The notes: a model not told the origin generated them from the letters alone. Shown: positions 51,763-62,684, numbered from the stretch's first letter. The stretch: DNA of 64,000 bases from Choricystis sp. odSpoLacu1 (GCA_958009055.1 OY253649.1:1116001-1180000); one strand, 5' to 3'. Made by a program: numbers and translations.

Positions 51763-52280
51763 TGCGATCAGGAGTAGGAGGCCAGTCAACACGTGTCGTG
51801 AAGCGCAAGACGAAGACGCAGTGGCGGACACACGCGCGGACGGCCCCGCTAATTTGGCCACGAAAAGTGAGGGAGAGCGGGGCTCGCGCTTCGCTGTGTG
51901 TCTGTTTGCTCCCCCCTCTACAAACCAAACGCGTGTGACCGCCCCACTACCCCCCGATTCCCGCCCGGCCCAAGGTACGTGCACAGTACCAACGACCCGC
52001 TGTCTCTGAGAGCGGGAAGATGGGGAGAGAACGGCTGAGGGCCAAGCGCGCCGCCCGTCGCTGGGTCTCGCGGCATGCCGCGAAACCGCCGACTACGCGC
52101 AGTCGACCGCGTGGCCTGCCTGCCTCCCTCGCCCCTCGCCTGCTGGCGAGAGGCTCGCACGCAACCGACGGAGGGCACACAGCCGAGGGAGACGGGTCAC
52201 AGCGTGCAAGGGGCTGGGAGAAAACGCGCGCCGACGACCCCCCATTCCACCCACCGCATCCCACAGCTTCGCCCCACACT
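51763..52280. promoter_or_regulatory. Divergent promoter region with a 16-bp palindrome
   Basis: These 518 bp lie between the Pro/Gly-rich gene and the acidic-protein gene. They contain the perfect palindrome TCGCGGCATGCCGCGA at 52068-52083 and a small CTCGCC-TGCT-GGCGAG hairpin about 55 bp further on. No TATA box was seen. Confidence 0.5.
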
Positions 52281-52796
52281 ATGACCGCCGTCGTTGACCA
52301 TCCTCCGTCCCTGTTGGACGGGCTGTTAGGTGAGGAGGGGCGGAGAGAGAGGCAGGAATGGAGGAGGGACAGCGGGAGGCAGGGCACGCGGCGGCCCCGG
52401 TCGCCAACTCGCTCGGCCCCCTAACGGCACTCGCGAGAGGGAGGGCAGCTCCCCGCCCGCCCCTCTCCCCCCGCGAGCCCGTGTGTGCGTGGCCCGCCAC
52501 AGGTGGCTTCGTTTCCACCTTAAACTGGCGCTTTGTTTGCCTTCTGATCCACCCCTTTCTTCCCCCCCTCCAGCCCCCGACGCCGCGCCGATCGTCGGCG
52601 ACGCGCCCGCCTTCACCACCGCCGCCCCCGCCGCGGACGGCGAGTCGGCTGAAGACGACGACGCCCCCGAAGGCGAGGAACCCGAGACGGGCGACGACGA
52701 GGGGGAGGACTACGAGGTGAGAAGAGGGAGGGGAGGTGTTGTGGGGGGGCTATAACGTCTATTTTTTATCTCCCTCACAGAAGTTCACCACCACAC

Positions 52797-52835
<39 letters not shown>

Positions 52836-53362
52836 AGGCCGGCGACGACGACGACGCCGGTTCGGAGGACCCGGAAGGGTCGGAGGTGAGTGGGTGTGGT
52901 GGGGTTGAAAAAGGGTGGTTTGTGTTTTTGCTTTTATTTTTTCTCAGCGCCTCACCCACACACACCACCACCGCACAGGACCTGGGCGAGGAAGACAGCG
53001 AGGACGACGAGGACGATGACGACGATGAATCCGACTACGAGGAGGAAGACCTGGAGGAGGAGGAGGAGGAAGAGGAGGAGGGCACGGAAGCACTGGCCGC
53101 CGACAAACCGCTGTCCGATGATGGCGACGAGTACAGCGAGGAGGACGCGCCCGAGTCTGAGGACGTGTCGGGGGATGGGGAGGATGAACCGCCGCGCAAG
53201 AAGGCCAAGGTGAGAGAGTGGAGAAAGGGGGGGGAGGAGGCGTGTTTTTTCCATGTTTGTTTCGCCCACACTCTCACATGACTCCCACACCCCAACTCCA
53301 CTCCCCAGGGCGGCGACGACGATGACGATGACGATGACGAGGAGGATGACGACGACGAGTGA
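52281..53362 (+). CDS. Highly acidic protein, probably nuclear, function unknown
   Basis: Five exons, 52281-52329, 52574-52716, 52835-52885, 52979-53209 and 53309-53362, give 175 residues. Except for the N-terminus (MTAVVDHPPSLLDGLL), nearly all is Asp/Glu/Ser: GEDYE, DSEDDEDDDDDESDYEEED, EEEEEEEEEG and a final DDDDDDDDEEDDDDE. One basic block, PPRKKAK, may be a nuclear localisation signal. It is prothymosin-like in composition; possible histone-chaperone role is speculation. The third exon follows a (CA)n tract used as the acceptor pyrimidine substitute. Confidence 0.65.
52792..52834. repeat. (CA)n microsatellite at a splice acceptor
   Basis: About 20 CA units, broken once by CG, end directly in ACAG|GAG at the acceptor of exon 3 of the acidic-protein gene. 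Confidence 0.85.
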
Positions 53363-53640
53363 AGGCAACGTAAACAACGACCGCACCAAAAAACAATGAG
53401 TTTTAAAAGCTTTTTTTATCCCACGGGCGTGTTTTAATCAAGAAAAATCCACTCTCCTCAACAAAGGGCAGAGACAAGCACACACGCGGCTGAAGACACA
53501 GTGTTGGACGGTGGATCGATGCTTGCTTGGATTTCTTCTCACACAACGAAACGACCGAGACGGCTCTAACTCCCTCCCCCCACACGCACACACACACACA
53601 ACAACAACAATACATTCTCTCCCCAACTCTCTCTCTTCCC

Positions 53641-54873
53641 TCACGAGTTCTCAATCACCAGCTTGGCCGCCAAAAACACGGCCACCCAGAAGGCGGCCGC
53701 CTTGACCGCGTCGGCAGCGCCCGCGGCCGCGCTCGCGGCGCGCGCCTGCGCGCCCTTGACCGCGCTGCGCACGCCCGCCACGCCGGCCGCCACGGCGGCC
53801 AGCCCAATGCCCGATATGAGCAGGGTGCGGGTGCCGCCATCCACGGCGGCGAGGGCGGCGGCGGAGGAGGCGAGGGAGGCGGCGGCGGTGTCGGCGCCGC
53901 CGCGGCCGGCAGCGAGCTCCTCGACTTCGACGACGCCGGAATTCAGCAGCAGGCCACCGCCCGTGCCCACGGCGGCCACCAGCACGGCAAAGGCGAGGGG
54001 TGAGAACTGGCGCACGGTGCCGGGGGGAGCGATCTCGACTCTGCCGGTGGCAGCGAAAGCTTGCACCCCCCGCTCCCCACCCGCAAAGCCGCCCGTGACA
54101 TTGGACAGCGGTCCCAGCGACTCTTTGTCGGCGTACTTGGCGGGGTCGTCCTGGATGACGAGGCCGCGGCCGATGTAGATGCCGGCGCCACCCGGCGTGG
54201 CGGGTTTGGCGCCGGTGGGGGGCGGCGTCTTTTCGGCCGGTGCCGGCGTGCCTTCTTTCGCAGACGGCGCGTTGGCAGCGGCCCACGTCTTGAGGCCGAC
54301 TTCGCCGCCCGCCCACCCGCCCGTTAACTCGGTGCGGTCGGGGTAGAGGGCCGGGTCGTCGATCACGGTGCGCCCCTTGCCGACATATAACTCCGCCTTG
54401 CCTTCAGGCACGGGGGGCTTGGGCGGCGGGGGGGGGGGGAAGAGGCACGGAGGCTTCGGTGGGGGGGGCGTCCGTGGTTTTGACGTCCTGGTGGGGAGGG
54501 AGAGGACGGGAAACAGTGGGTGGGAGGGTCGACGCGCGGAGGGTGGGAGAGCGAGCGGGTGTGTTTTCGCGGCTCTGCGCGTTGCAGGCAGCTCGCCCCG
54601 CTCACGCAGCCCTGTGCACCTGTTGCTGCGTGGGTCGCTGCCTCTGCGAAGAGCGCCAATTGTGTGGCTGGTGGCGGCTCCGAGCCGCCACCAGCCACAC
54701 AACACCAGGGAGCGCTGGTGGTTGGCGGAGAGATATCGAGCAGAGGCGCTTCGCCTTTTCCTCCCGCACCCGCCCTTTCTCCCCTCCTCCCATCTCACCT
54801 GAGCAGCGCGCGGCACGGAGGGGCCCGCGCGAATGCGCGCGCCGGGCGCCAGGGTGGGGTGGCGGGCGAGCAT
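53641..54873 (-). CDS. Plastid membrane protein with duplicated DDP...GGxAGGE motif, unknown
   Basis: Exon 1 is 54799-54873 (MLARHPTLAPGARIRAGPSV..., transit-like). Exon 2 ends at 53641. The mature protein holds two copies of one motif: GKGRTVIDDPALYPDRTELT followed by GGWAGGEVGLK, then GRGLVIQDDPAKYADKESLG followed by GGFAGGERGV. Two or three hydrophobic segments occupy the C-terminal half, among them FSPLAFAVLVAAVGTGGGLL and FWVAVFLAAKLVI. The best acceptor (CACCAG at 54488) leaves one extra base at a C12 run (54428-54439). An alternative acceptor (GAAG at 54454) keeps the frame. Family not recognised; a thylakoid or envelope role is inferred from context only. Confidence 0.65.
   Translation of the reverse strand: MLARHPTLAPGARIRAGPSVPRAAQVRWEEGRKGGCGRKRRSASARYLSANHQRSLVLCGWWRLGAATSHTIGALRRGSDPRSNRCTGLRERGELPATRRAAKTHPLALPPSARRPSHPLFPVLSLPTRTSKPRTPPPPKPPCLFPPPPPPKPPVPEGKAELYVGKGRTVIDDPALYPDRTELTGGWAGGEVGLKTWAAANAPSAKEGTPAPAEKTPPPTGAKPATPGGAGIYIGRGLVIQDDPAKYADKESLGPLSNVTGGFAGGERGVQAFAATGRVEIAPPGTVRQFSPLAFAVLVAAVGTGGGLLLNSGVVEVEELAAGRGGADTAAASLASSAAALAAVDGGTRTLLISGIGLAAVAAGVAGVRSAVKGAQARAASAAAGAADAVKAAAFWVAVFLAAKLVIENS
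54660..54702. repeat. 20-bp perfect inverted repeat with 3-nt loop
   Basis: TTGTGTGGCTGGTGGCGGCT (54660-54679), loop CCG, then the exact reverse complement (54683-54702). It lies inside the intron of the gene on the minus strand. Confidence 0.92.
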
Positions 54874-54997
54874 TTGTGGGCTGAAGGCTGTTTTCTCGCT
54901 TGGGAAAGCAGAGGGGAGTGGTTTTCGTTGCCCCTCACACTCTCTCGCCTTTTCGTTCCAACTCTGAGCACCCCCATCCGAGCTCACTTTCCTCGCG
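54874..54997. promoter_or_regulatory. Bidirectional promoter region, plastid membrane protein / PSRP6
   Basis: Only 124 bp separate two divergent genes that both appear to encode plastid proteins. Confidence 0.55.
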
Positions 54998-55513
54998 ATG
55001 AACGTCCTCTTCTCCCAGTCGGCAGCTCGCGCTGCTCGCCCAGCACGTCCGGGTGGCGCCGTCGTCGTGGAGGCCAAGTGGAAGGTGAGAGATAAGGGGA
55101 GTCGCGCGTTTTTTTTTTCTTGGGGCGGCGGCGTGTTTCCGCGTCCCCCCTCCCGCGCGCTCTCGGCACTGTGCCTCGCCTCGCTTCGCTGTGACGTGCA
55201 TTGCTGTGCCGCGCGGCGGACGCGTGCCAATGCGCGTGCAAACCAGCAGGGCGGAGGGGACGGGCGGCCCCAAAACACTACAAAGCCGGCCGTCACCCGC
55301 GTGCGTGGGCGGCGTGTCGGCCCAAACCACCCTCCCGTCACCGCCCCGCCTTCACCCCACCACCCACCCACACAACCCCCACAGGCCGTCAAGCTCAAGA
55401 CCAAGAAGCGCCCCAAGAAGATCACGCCCTCGGACAAGAAGCACGTGGGCGCGACCTACCCACCGCTGCCGCCGCCGCCGCCCCCCGCGTACACGGTGCT
55501 GTCGTCCCAGTGA
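54998..55513 (+). CDS. PSRP6: Plastid-specific 50S ribosomal protein PSRP6/cL38
   Basis: Exons 54998-55084 and 55385-55513 give 71 residues. A short transit peptide (MNVLFSQSAARAARPARPGG) precedes a basic core KLKTKKRPKKITPSDKKHVG and the tail ATYPPLPPPPPP. This KTRPKKxxPxD...YPPLPPLP pattern is that of plant PSRP6, a plastid-specific protein of the large ribosomal subunit near the tRNA exit side. The match rests on a short conserved segment recalled from the family, so it is good but not certain. A TGTAA at 55544-55548 is a likely poly(A) signal. Confidence 0.78.
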   Translation: MNVLFSQSAARAARPARPGGAVVVEAKWKVRDKGSRAFFFSWGGGVFPRPPSRALSALCLASLRCDVHCCAARRTRANARANQQGGGDGRPQNTTKPAVTRVRGRRVGPNHPPVTAPPSPHHPPTQPPQAVKLKTKKRPKKITPSDKKHVGATYPPLPPPPPPAYTVLSSQ

Positions 55514-55543
55514 AGAGAGAGGTGGGAGTGTGGCGTGTGTGTG

Positions 55544-55548
55544 TGTAA
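55544..55548 (+). terminator. Candidate TGTAA polyadenylation signal of PSRP6
   Basis: TGTAA, 30 bases after the PSRP6 stop codon. Confidence 0.45.
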
Positions 55549-55776
55549 AGCACTGTTTTTTGTGACCCCATTTTATTTGTGTGTGGAAAAAGGGAAACGT
55601 GCGTCGGCAGTACAACAGCAAGCAAAAAAAATACTTCAGTTCGCCGCCACCAGCACCCCCGAAACATGAAAAAAACGTGGTCCCGCAAGTGATATGCACC
55701 CGCGCACAAAAGCAAGGCAATGAATGGATGTAGCAAAGAACGAAACACGCCTCCCCAACACACTCCCACCTTTCTT

Positions 55777-58051
55777 TCACAAGCTTTTCACCGGCCCGGC
55801 CCGCTTCTCCACGCCCGCGTACGCGTCCGCAATCGCCCCCCCATACTTGGCCCGCAGCTGGGGGCGTTTGAGCTTGAACGTGGGCGTGATCAGGCCGTCG
55901 TCCACGGTCCAGGGGGCGGGCTCCAGGATGAGGGCACGCGGAATTTCAAACGCGCGCAGGCGCGCCGCGCGCGCCGCCCTTTCCAGGTCGGCCAACACCG
56001 CCGCCACGACGGCGGGGGACGCGCACAGGTCGGCCAGCGTGGACTTGGCGACGGGGGGGGCGCCCGGGAGGCGGGCGGCAAGGGCGGTGATCGCGTCGGG
56101 GTTGGCGGTGGCGACGGCGACGGGCACCGCGCGCAGCGAGTCGCCCGTCACCCACACCTGGTCCACGCTCTTGGCGGCGCCCAGCGCCCCCTCGACACGC
56201 TCGGGGGACACGTACTCACCCTGGGCCAGCTTGAACAGCGACTTTTTGCGGTCGCTGAGGCGGAGGGAGCCGTCGGGGGCCAACTCGCCAATGTCGCCAG
56301 TGCGGAACCAGCCATCCTCGGTCAACGCTTCCGCCGTCAGGCCGTCGTCACGGTAGTAGCCCTTGAACACGGGGGGGCCTTTCACCAGGACCTCGCCCCT
56401 CGGCGGGAAGGACAGGGCGTCGTACCCCATTTCGGGAACGGATTCGAGGCGGTAGTGCAGCAGCGGCAGCGCCCCCCCGACCCGCCCCGTGTGGCGCGGC
56501 ACCGGCATCGCGCAGAAGGACGCGCCACACGTCTCGGTCAATCCATAACCCTGGACGACGGGGCAGCACATGGCGACTTTGAGAAACTTTTCGACGTGGG
56601 GGGCGAGGGGGGCAGAGCCGGACGCCACGACGCGCACGCGCCCGCCCAGCCGCGCCTTGACCCTGCCAAACACGAGGCGGTCGGCCAGTGGGGACGCGTG
56701 GTCCCAGCGCACACCAGACGCCATGACGCGCTGCTTGTGCCACAGGGCGACCGAGAAGACGGCGCGGCGCAGGGGGGAGGCGGCGGCGAGCTGGGCGCGC
56801 ACGCCCGCGTAAACGCGGTCAAACACGCGGGGCACACCGATGAACATGGTTGGTTTGAGGGCTCCGATGTCGCTCAGCACGCCGTCGATGCGCCCCCGCC
56901 AGTAGCCGATGGAGGCTCCCACCGCGAGGAAGAGTTCCTCGAGGGCGCGGTCGAAGATGTGGGCGAGGGGGAGGTAGGAGAGCATGACGTCGTCCGGGGT
57001 CAACGCTTGGTCGACGAGCGCACCGATTTGGTCAAAGCCCGCGACTTGGCCCGCCACCGTGGCGATCAGGCCGCCGTGCGTCACCATGACGCCTTTCGGG
57101 TTGCCGGTGGTGCCAGAGGTGTACATGACGGTGCAGACGTCGGCCCGGGTGGCGGCGCCCGCGGGGGCGGGCGTGCGGGTGGCGCCGGAGGCTTCGAACT
57201 CGGCAAACCGCAGCACTTTGGCTTGCGAGGCCGCGGCCGCATCGGCGAGCGCCTCATCCGGCACATCCCCCCACACTGCGATCGTGGTGACGGCGGGCAG
57301 TTCGGCACCCGGGGCGGCGTCGTCGGCGGCGCGCGCCGCGCCCTCCGCCAGCGCAGCAGCCAGCGCGCCCAGCTTGTCCGCCTCGCACGCCACCACCGTC
57401 GCTTGAGAATGAGCCAACACGTATCGCACCGCGTCATCCCCCAGCGTGTCGTACAGGGGCACGCAACACGCGGCCTGCCGGTTGCAGGCTTGCATCGTGA
57501 TCATCCACTCCGGGGAGTTGATGCCGTAGACTCCGACGCGCGACCCTTTTTTTATCCCAGCCGCGTCCAGCGCGGTGCCCACCGCAGTCACGCGGGCGTG
57601 CACCGCAGCGTACGTTTGCCACACATAGTCGCCGGGTTCACCATCCTCCAGGACGGGACGGTGGCCCAGGCAGCGGCGGTGGCCGTGGGCAGAGACCGCG
57701 TTGGTGAACATTTCAAACAGGTTGGCGGGCGACCCGGGCAGGTCGGGCCACGAGGTCGCGGCCGCCTTGTTGGCCCAGACGGCGGAGGCGGAGGGGGTGG
57801 CATCGGTGGCGGTGCGGGCGGGGGCTGGGGGTTGGGGGAGGTGAGTGAGTGTGTGAGTGCAAAGGGGGCGCAAAAGGGATGGGCCAACGTAGAGGGGACG
57901 CAAGGAGAGCGCGCAGTCCCTCGCGCGCCCCACCCGCGCCGCCCCATCGCCCCCTCATTCCACCCCCACCCAATCCCACAGCGTGCGTTCACCCCCAGTC
58001 TCACTCACCCACGACCGTGTACAGGTCGAGCGGCGGCAGCAGGACCGGCAT
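55777..58051 (-). CDS. LACS: Long-chain acyl-CoA synthetase
   Basis: Exon 1 (58009-58051) and exon 2 (55777-57824) give 696 residues. The AMP-binding signature is VMYTSGTTGNPKGVMVTHGG. Other adenylate-former motifs are VVQGYGLTETCGASF, GWFRTGDIGELAPDGSLRL with SDRKKSLFKLAQGEYVSPER, and the early YVWQTYAAVHARV. The C-terminus ends KRAGPVKSL without a clear peroxisomal signal. Plant LACS have the same layout. It activates fatty acids to acyl-CoA for lipid synthesis or turnover. The first exon is only 43 nt. No targeting peptide is obvious. Confidence 0.94.
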
Positions 58052-58569
58052 TGTTGTGTTTTTGTTGTCGCGAGGCGAGGAAGGGCAAAAGGTTTGGCGT
58101 GTCGAGTTGGGAGGCACGGGCAGCCGTCTTCAAACTCACTCTCTCTCCACAGGCAGAGAGACGGTCAGTCGATGGCTATTGAGGGAGCGCGGCGGGGGAG
58201 CAGCGAGGTGCCGGTGGGGTGGGCTGTGTGTGTGCGGAGAGAGAGGGGAACGAATGCGCGGTGAGTGTGTGGGCCTTTTGTTTGGGGCGGCACCGAGCGC
58301 GCGGGTCGCGCGCCAAAGCGGGGTGATGCGTGCTGCGTGCGGTGCGAACGGGTGGGCGTGAGCAGACGAGGTGGACGCACCTTCTCGACGGCTCTGGGAA
58401 GAGGGACGTGTTTTTTTGTCGAAAAGCAGAGTGTGCGAAGAGAGTGAGCGTCTGAGCAACACAACAGCGCCGCTTTCTCTCGCGGGCCCATTCGCGATCT
58501 CTCCCCGCGTGCACACACACGCCGCGCCACAGGAGCCTGTGCTCACTGCCACAAGCGAAGAACGCCTCA
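58052..58569. promoter_or_regulatory. Divergent promoter region LACS / unknown plastid protein
   Basis: These 518 bp hold two promoters. A purine-rich GAGAGAG stretch occurs near 58232-58245 and 58438-58445. No recognised gene or RNA. Confidence 0.45.
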
Positions 58570-59296
58570 ATGCAGGTCAGCCTGCGCCCTCTGCGCAGCG
58601 CCGCACCCACGCGCCGCGCCGCACGCCGCGCCCTGCTCCCCACACCGCGCGCCACCTCCGCGTCCGGCGGCGGCGGCGCGGGCGACGTGGCGGCAGCGCT
58701 GGCCAGGGCGGCACAACGCAAGCTGGAGGCGGGGTGAGTGTGTGGGAGGGGAGAGAGAGGGGCGAGAAACCCGACTCGCTGTCCCCGACCAAAAAACGAC
58801 CGACCCCTCACACTCACACAGCTTCACTGCCGCCGCCACCGCCGCCACCGACGCCGCCCGCGCCCTGGACGAGCGGTTTGGCCCCCCCCTCCGCTCCCGG
58901 GCGCGCGCCCTGGCGTCCGATGCTGCCCGCCTGGCCCCCTACTGGCAGCGCCGCGCGGCCGAGTTTGCGCGCAGCCCTGCGGCCAAGCCGACAGCGATCG
59001 CAGTCGTCATGCTGCTGGCGGTCACTGGCCTCCTAGGCCGCGTCCTCAACCTGCTGTTTTTGTTCTGGTTTTTGGCGCCCATCATTGCGCTGCCGCTCGC
59101 GGCGCGGGAAGCCGAGAAACGGGCGGCCGACGCCGCCCGCGCCCAGGAGAGGGCGAGGTGGGGGCCCGCCGCAGACTGGGTGGAGACGCTGAAGCGTGGG
59201 GCGGCGGGGGCGGGAGGAAGGAGGGAGGGTGGGGGGAGCGGCGCGCGGGGGGGAGGGCCCGTCATTGACGTCGAGTGGCGCGAGGTGGACAAGTGA
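58570..59296 (+). CDS. Plastid-targeted membrane protein of unknown function
   Basis: Exons 58570-58733 and 58822-59296 give 212 residues. The N-terminus (MQVSLRPLRSAAPTRRAARR) is an Arg/Ala/Ser-rich transit peptide. A hydrophobic region near residues 140-170 (AVVMLLAVTGLLGRVLNLLF, then LFWFLAPIIALPLA) forms one or two membrane helices, followed by a charged helix (AREAEKRAADAARAQERARW). It ends with a short conserved-looking GGPVIDVEWREVDK. No family is named. Confidence 0.7.
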
Positions 59297-59455
59297 GAGA
59301 GAGGGTGTTAGCGCGTTGTGTGTTCTGTTTTGTGTGTGAGGCATGCTTGTAGGGACGAAAGAATTACTTTGATCAACAAAAAACCTAACGAAACGAAAAC
59401 AGGAAAGGAAAAAAACACGTATGAACACTAACACGCCCCCCAGCACCAAACAAAA

Positions 59456-60044
59456 TCAATGCACCGCCTCACACGGCTGTTCCCGCCAGCGCGGCACCAC
59501 GGCCAGCGCGACGGCGGCGGCGGCCAGCAGGGTGAGTGCGATGATGGCGGCCGCCGCGGTCCACCCGCCGCCGCCACCGCCGCCGCCGCGGGGGCGGGGA
59601 GGGGAGGCAGACACTGGGTCGCGGAGTGGGCGGCGGCCGGTGGTGGCGGGCGTGGGGGGCAGGGAGTCGTCGGGCTGGTGGGTGGGTGGGGTGTGGGTGG
59701 GGTGTGAGGTGTGGGGGGGCGCTTCAGTCTCGTCGCCGCGCCTTTTCTCGGGGCCACCCCACCACCACCAGGGCCACGCATCACGCGATCGGCGAACCCG
59801 GACACGTGGGCCTGGCGTGTGTGGGGGCGCGCGCCAGCCGCCCCGCGGTCCCCCCCCCCTTCCCATGCGACGCTCTCACCTCTGTGCGCGCACGCCGCCT
59901 TAGCAGTCGAGGCGACCGCCTCGACCCCGCACTGAACGCTGTGGCATCGGACACGTCGGACACGTCTGCGACCTTGGACGAGGCCGCCGACTCTGCGTCG
60001 GAGCCGCACGCGGCCTGCGGCGACTCGACGAGCTCCCAATCCAT
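59456..60044 (-). CDS. Tail-anchored membrane protein, unknown
   Basis: Exons 59880-60044 and 59456-59674 give 127 residues. It starts MDWELVESPQAACGSDAESA, continues through a Ser/Asp-rich stretch and a basic SRRSPRLLRRRAR, then a Pro/Gly linker. A single C-terminal hydrophobic helix, WTAAAAIIALTLLAAAAVAL, ends with VVPRWREQPCEAVH, the layout of a tail-anchored protein. The DWELV start with an acidic stretch is reminiscent of plant ATG8-interacting proteins, but no AIM motif is clear, so this is only a suggestion. Confidence 0.6.
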
Positions 60045-60316
60045 CTCGCAAAGCCCCCACGTGTGCTAAGGGGGGGGGGGGGGGAGGGAGCTGGCACGAG
60101 CGGCGTGGTGTGTGTGTGTGCTCAGGCGCCACACGGGTTGCGCAGAGAGCAACGCGGGGAGACTCTGCCCTTCCGCCAGAGCCTCGTTTTTAAGTTAAAG
60201 AGATGTGTGTGCGCGTCAAAACAAACAAAAAAAACTCACTCTTCCTCCCTCTCTGTCGGCCGCAAGCACCGAGTGTCAGTCAACGCCTGCGACTCGCACC
60301 ACAGCCTCTTCAACTC

Positions 60317-62684
60317 TCACCGCCGCCCCCGCGTCTTCAGCGCCAGGCTCAGCGTCGCCCCAGGCGCCACGTTGTAGTGAGCCAGCGTGTGCCGATCCGC
60401 CAACATCCCCGCCCTCGCGTCTGAAAGCTTCTGCTTGTTGGGGGGCAGGCCCGTGAGTGGCTCCAGCAGGGCCTTAACGTCGGCGATCGACGCTTCCACA
60501 CTGGGCAGCGTGATGGTGACGCTCGTCCCGGCAGCCGCCCCGCCCACCCCATCAGCCACGTCCACCGTCAGCGCCACCTCCACCCCCGCGTGCGCAGCCG
60601 CAAACTCGTCGGCCGGGGCGAGGACAAAGGGGGCCGCGTCGGCCGCGCCGCGCGCGCGCTTGGGCGGCGGCCCGTCGCCTGGTGGCGGTGGCGCAAGCGG
60701 CGGCGGCGGTGGCGCCATCCCACCCGGGGGCGCGTACTGCATGGGCGGCGGTGGTCCCCCGTAGAACGGGCGAGGCGGCGGCGGCCCGTGGTAGAAGGAG
60801 CGCGGCGGCGGGGGGCCGCCACACGCGCCGCCGGGCGGCACGCCGGGTGGTCCCGCCTCCACCCCGGGCGGCAGGTCGGGGTGCACTGGCGGCCTCCACC
60901 CGCCCCCCATCCCAGGCGGTGGCGGTGGCGCCATCGGCCGGGCGCCCCCATAGAACGACGAACCAGGAGGCGGCGCGCCAGGGCCAGCGGCGGTCGGCAG
61001 TGCCACCCCCCCGCCCGGCGCGGGCGCCACCCCCACCGCCGGCCGCGCCAGCGCCGCCCGCGCCGCCTCCGCCGCCCCCTCCCCCCCCGCATCCCCAAAT
61101 ACGTCGGGGCGGCGGGAGGCGAGGGAGACGAGGTTGGACACGATTTCATCATCAGTCGCAGTTGTTGTCGTCCTCACCTTGGCCAGCATCGTCTCCCGCT
61201 GGCTCCTCCACTTGGGGTCCAGCAGCGACACCCGCATGTGCTCCGCCATGGCGTCCACGGGGACGAGCTCGCCGGTGAAGGGGGAGACGGCGAACCGGGT
61301 GGCGTCAAAGGTGGGGGGGGCGCCACCCGCCGTGGCAGCAGCCGCGGCGGCAGCCCCCGCCGCGGGCCTCACATAGTCTTTGACGACGGGCACGTGCGCG
61401 TCTTCGTCGTCGTCATCATCGGCGGGGGCGGCGACGGTGGCGGTGGTGGCAGCGGGAGGGGGCGCCGCAGTCCCCTCATCGCCGACCGCGGCCGCAGCCT
61501 CCACCATCGCCCTCTCCTCCGCCGTCATCCTGGCCGTGGTCGCAGCAGCAGCAGGCGGCGGTGGCGGCGGTGGCGCCAGCCTGCCCGCCGCCACGTCCGC
61601 CGCGTCGGCGACGGGGGGGGGCACGCCGGGGGCGGAGCGTCCGAGCGCGGCCTTGTTTGCAGCCACCACGTCGCGCAGTGTGCGTGGGGGAGGCAGGTCG
61701 GCCTCCTCACCTTCATAGAAAGCAATCGTCTCCACCACGATGAAGGCGTGCCAGTCGATGGAGGCCACGGCTTCGCGTTCTGCTGTTTCTTCCGCGTCCT
61801 TTGCAGCCGCGTCCGCGCGCGTCGCCTTCTCCCACTCCAGGCGGGCCAGGGCGCGGTGCAACGGAGCAGTGCGGTCGGTGGCGTCGGCATGCAAAGCCGG
61901 CAGGACGGTGTCGTCAGGAGAGGCGACGGCCGTGTAGGCACAGGTGAGCGCTTGGAAAAAGGGGTGCAGCGAGTGCGTGCTTCTCAAAAACGCAAACGCG
62001 GGGTTCGCCGCCTCCCTGTCCGCCAGGCCGTCCGCAAACGCGTCCCCATTGACGGCGACGGCGGCGGCTGTCAGTCGCAGGACATCCAAGTCCTGGGCGG
62101 TGAGGCCTCCCGGCGTCGAAACTGCATAGCGAGGCGGCGGCGGCGGGGCTAACGGCGCCCCTCCCCCCGCCACCGACGACGGCAGCACCGTCTTGGCGGC
62201 GGCGGCAGCAGCAGCCGCTTTGTCTGCGGCGGACGCGTTGACGGCGGGTGGCGGGGCGGCGGTGAGCGGGGCATCGTCGCCGCGGCGCGCGGCCTCGATC
62301 CGGGCACGATAGTACGCGTGGTAGGGGTCGCCCTCCGTCAGAAACGAAAACTTGGAGTTGGCTTTCTCGTTGGCCAGGATTTTTTGTTCAAAGGACTCGC
62401 CTGGGGGGGAGGGGTGGTGGGATGGTTGAGGTGCGGTGTTTTGCGTGTGTGCCCGTGCGTCGCCTCGACCCTTCCCACTCACCGTTCCGCGCCACAAACT
62501 GGGCCGTCTTGTCCACAATGCCCCGAATGTCGGGCGGCGGCACAATGATGCCGACCACCTGCGTCTGCGACGGCACGACCGTCGTCGGCGGCGCGCGCGC
62601 CCGCGACGTGCGGGGGCCCGCGCCCGGCACGACGGCAAGGGTGGTTGCGCCGTTGGTGGCGTCCGTGTCCATGGCGTCCGTCAT
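60317..62684 (-). CDS. SF3A1: Splicing factor 3A subunit 1 (U2 snRNP)
   Basis: Exons 62483-62684 and 60317-62400 give 761 residues. SURP1 spans the intron (DIRGIVDKTAQFVARNGESF then ILANEKANSKFSFL). SURP2 is LTAAAVAVNGDAFADGLADR with NPAFAFLRSTHSLHPFF. The conserved SIDWHAFIVVETIAFYEGEE follows, then a Pro-rich region with many PPPP and PPG repeats. The C-terminal ubiquitin-like domain is TSVTITLPSVEASIADVKAL with GLPPNKQKL and the end ATLSLALKTRGRR. SF3A1 holds the SF3A complex in U2 snRNP, where PRP5 (11.7 kb here) acts. Confidence 0.95.

Noticed and set aside
52792..52834. CRISPR-like or tandem array
   Set aside because: The CA repeat is a plain microsatellite with no unique spacers; no CRISPR repeats occur anywhere.
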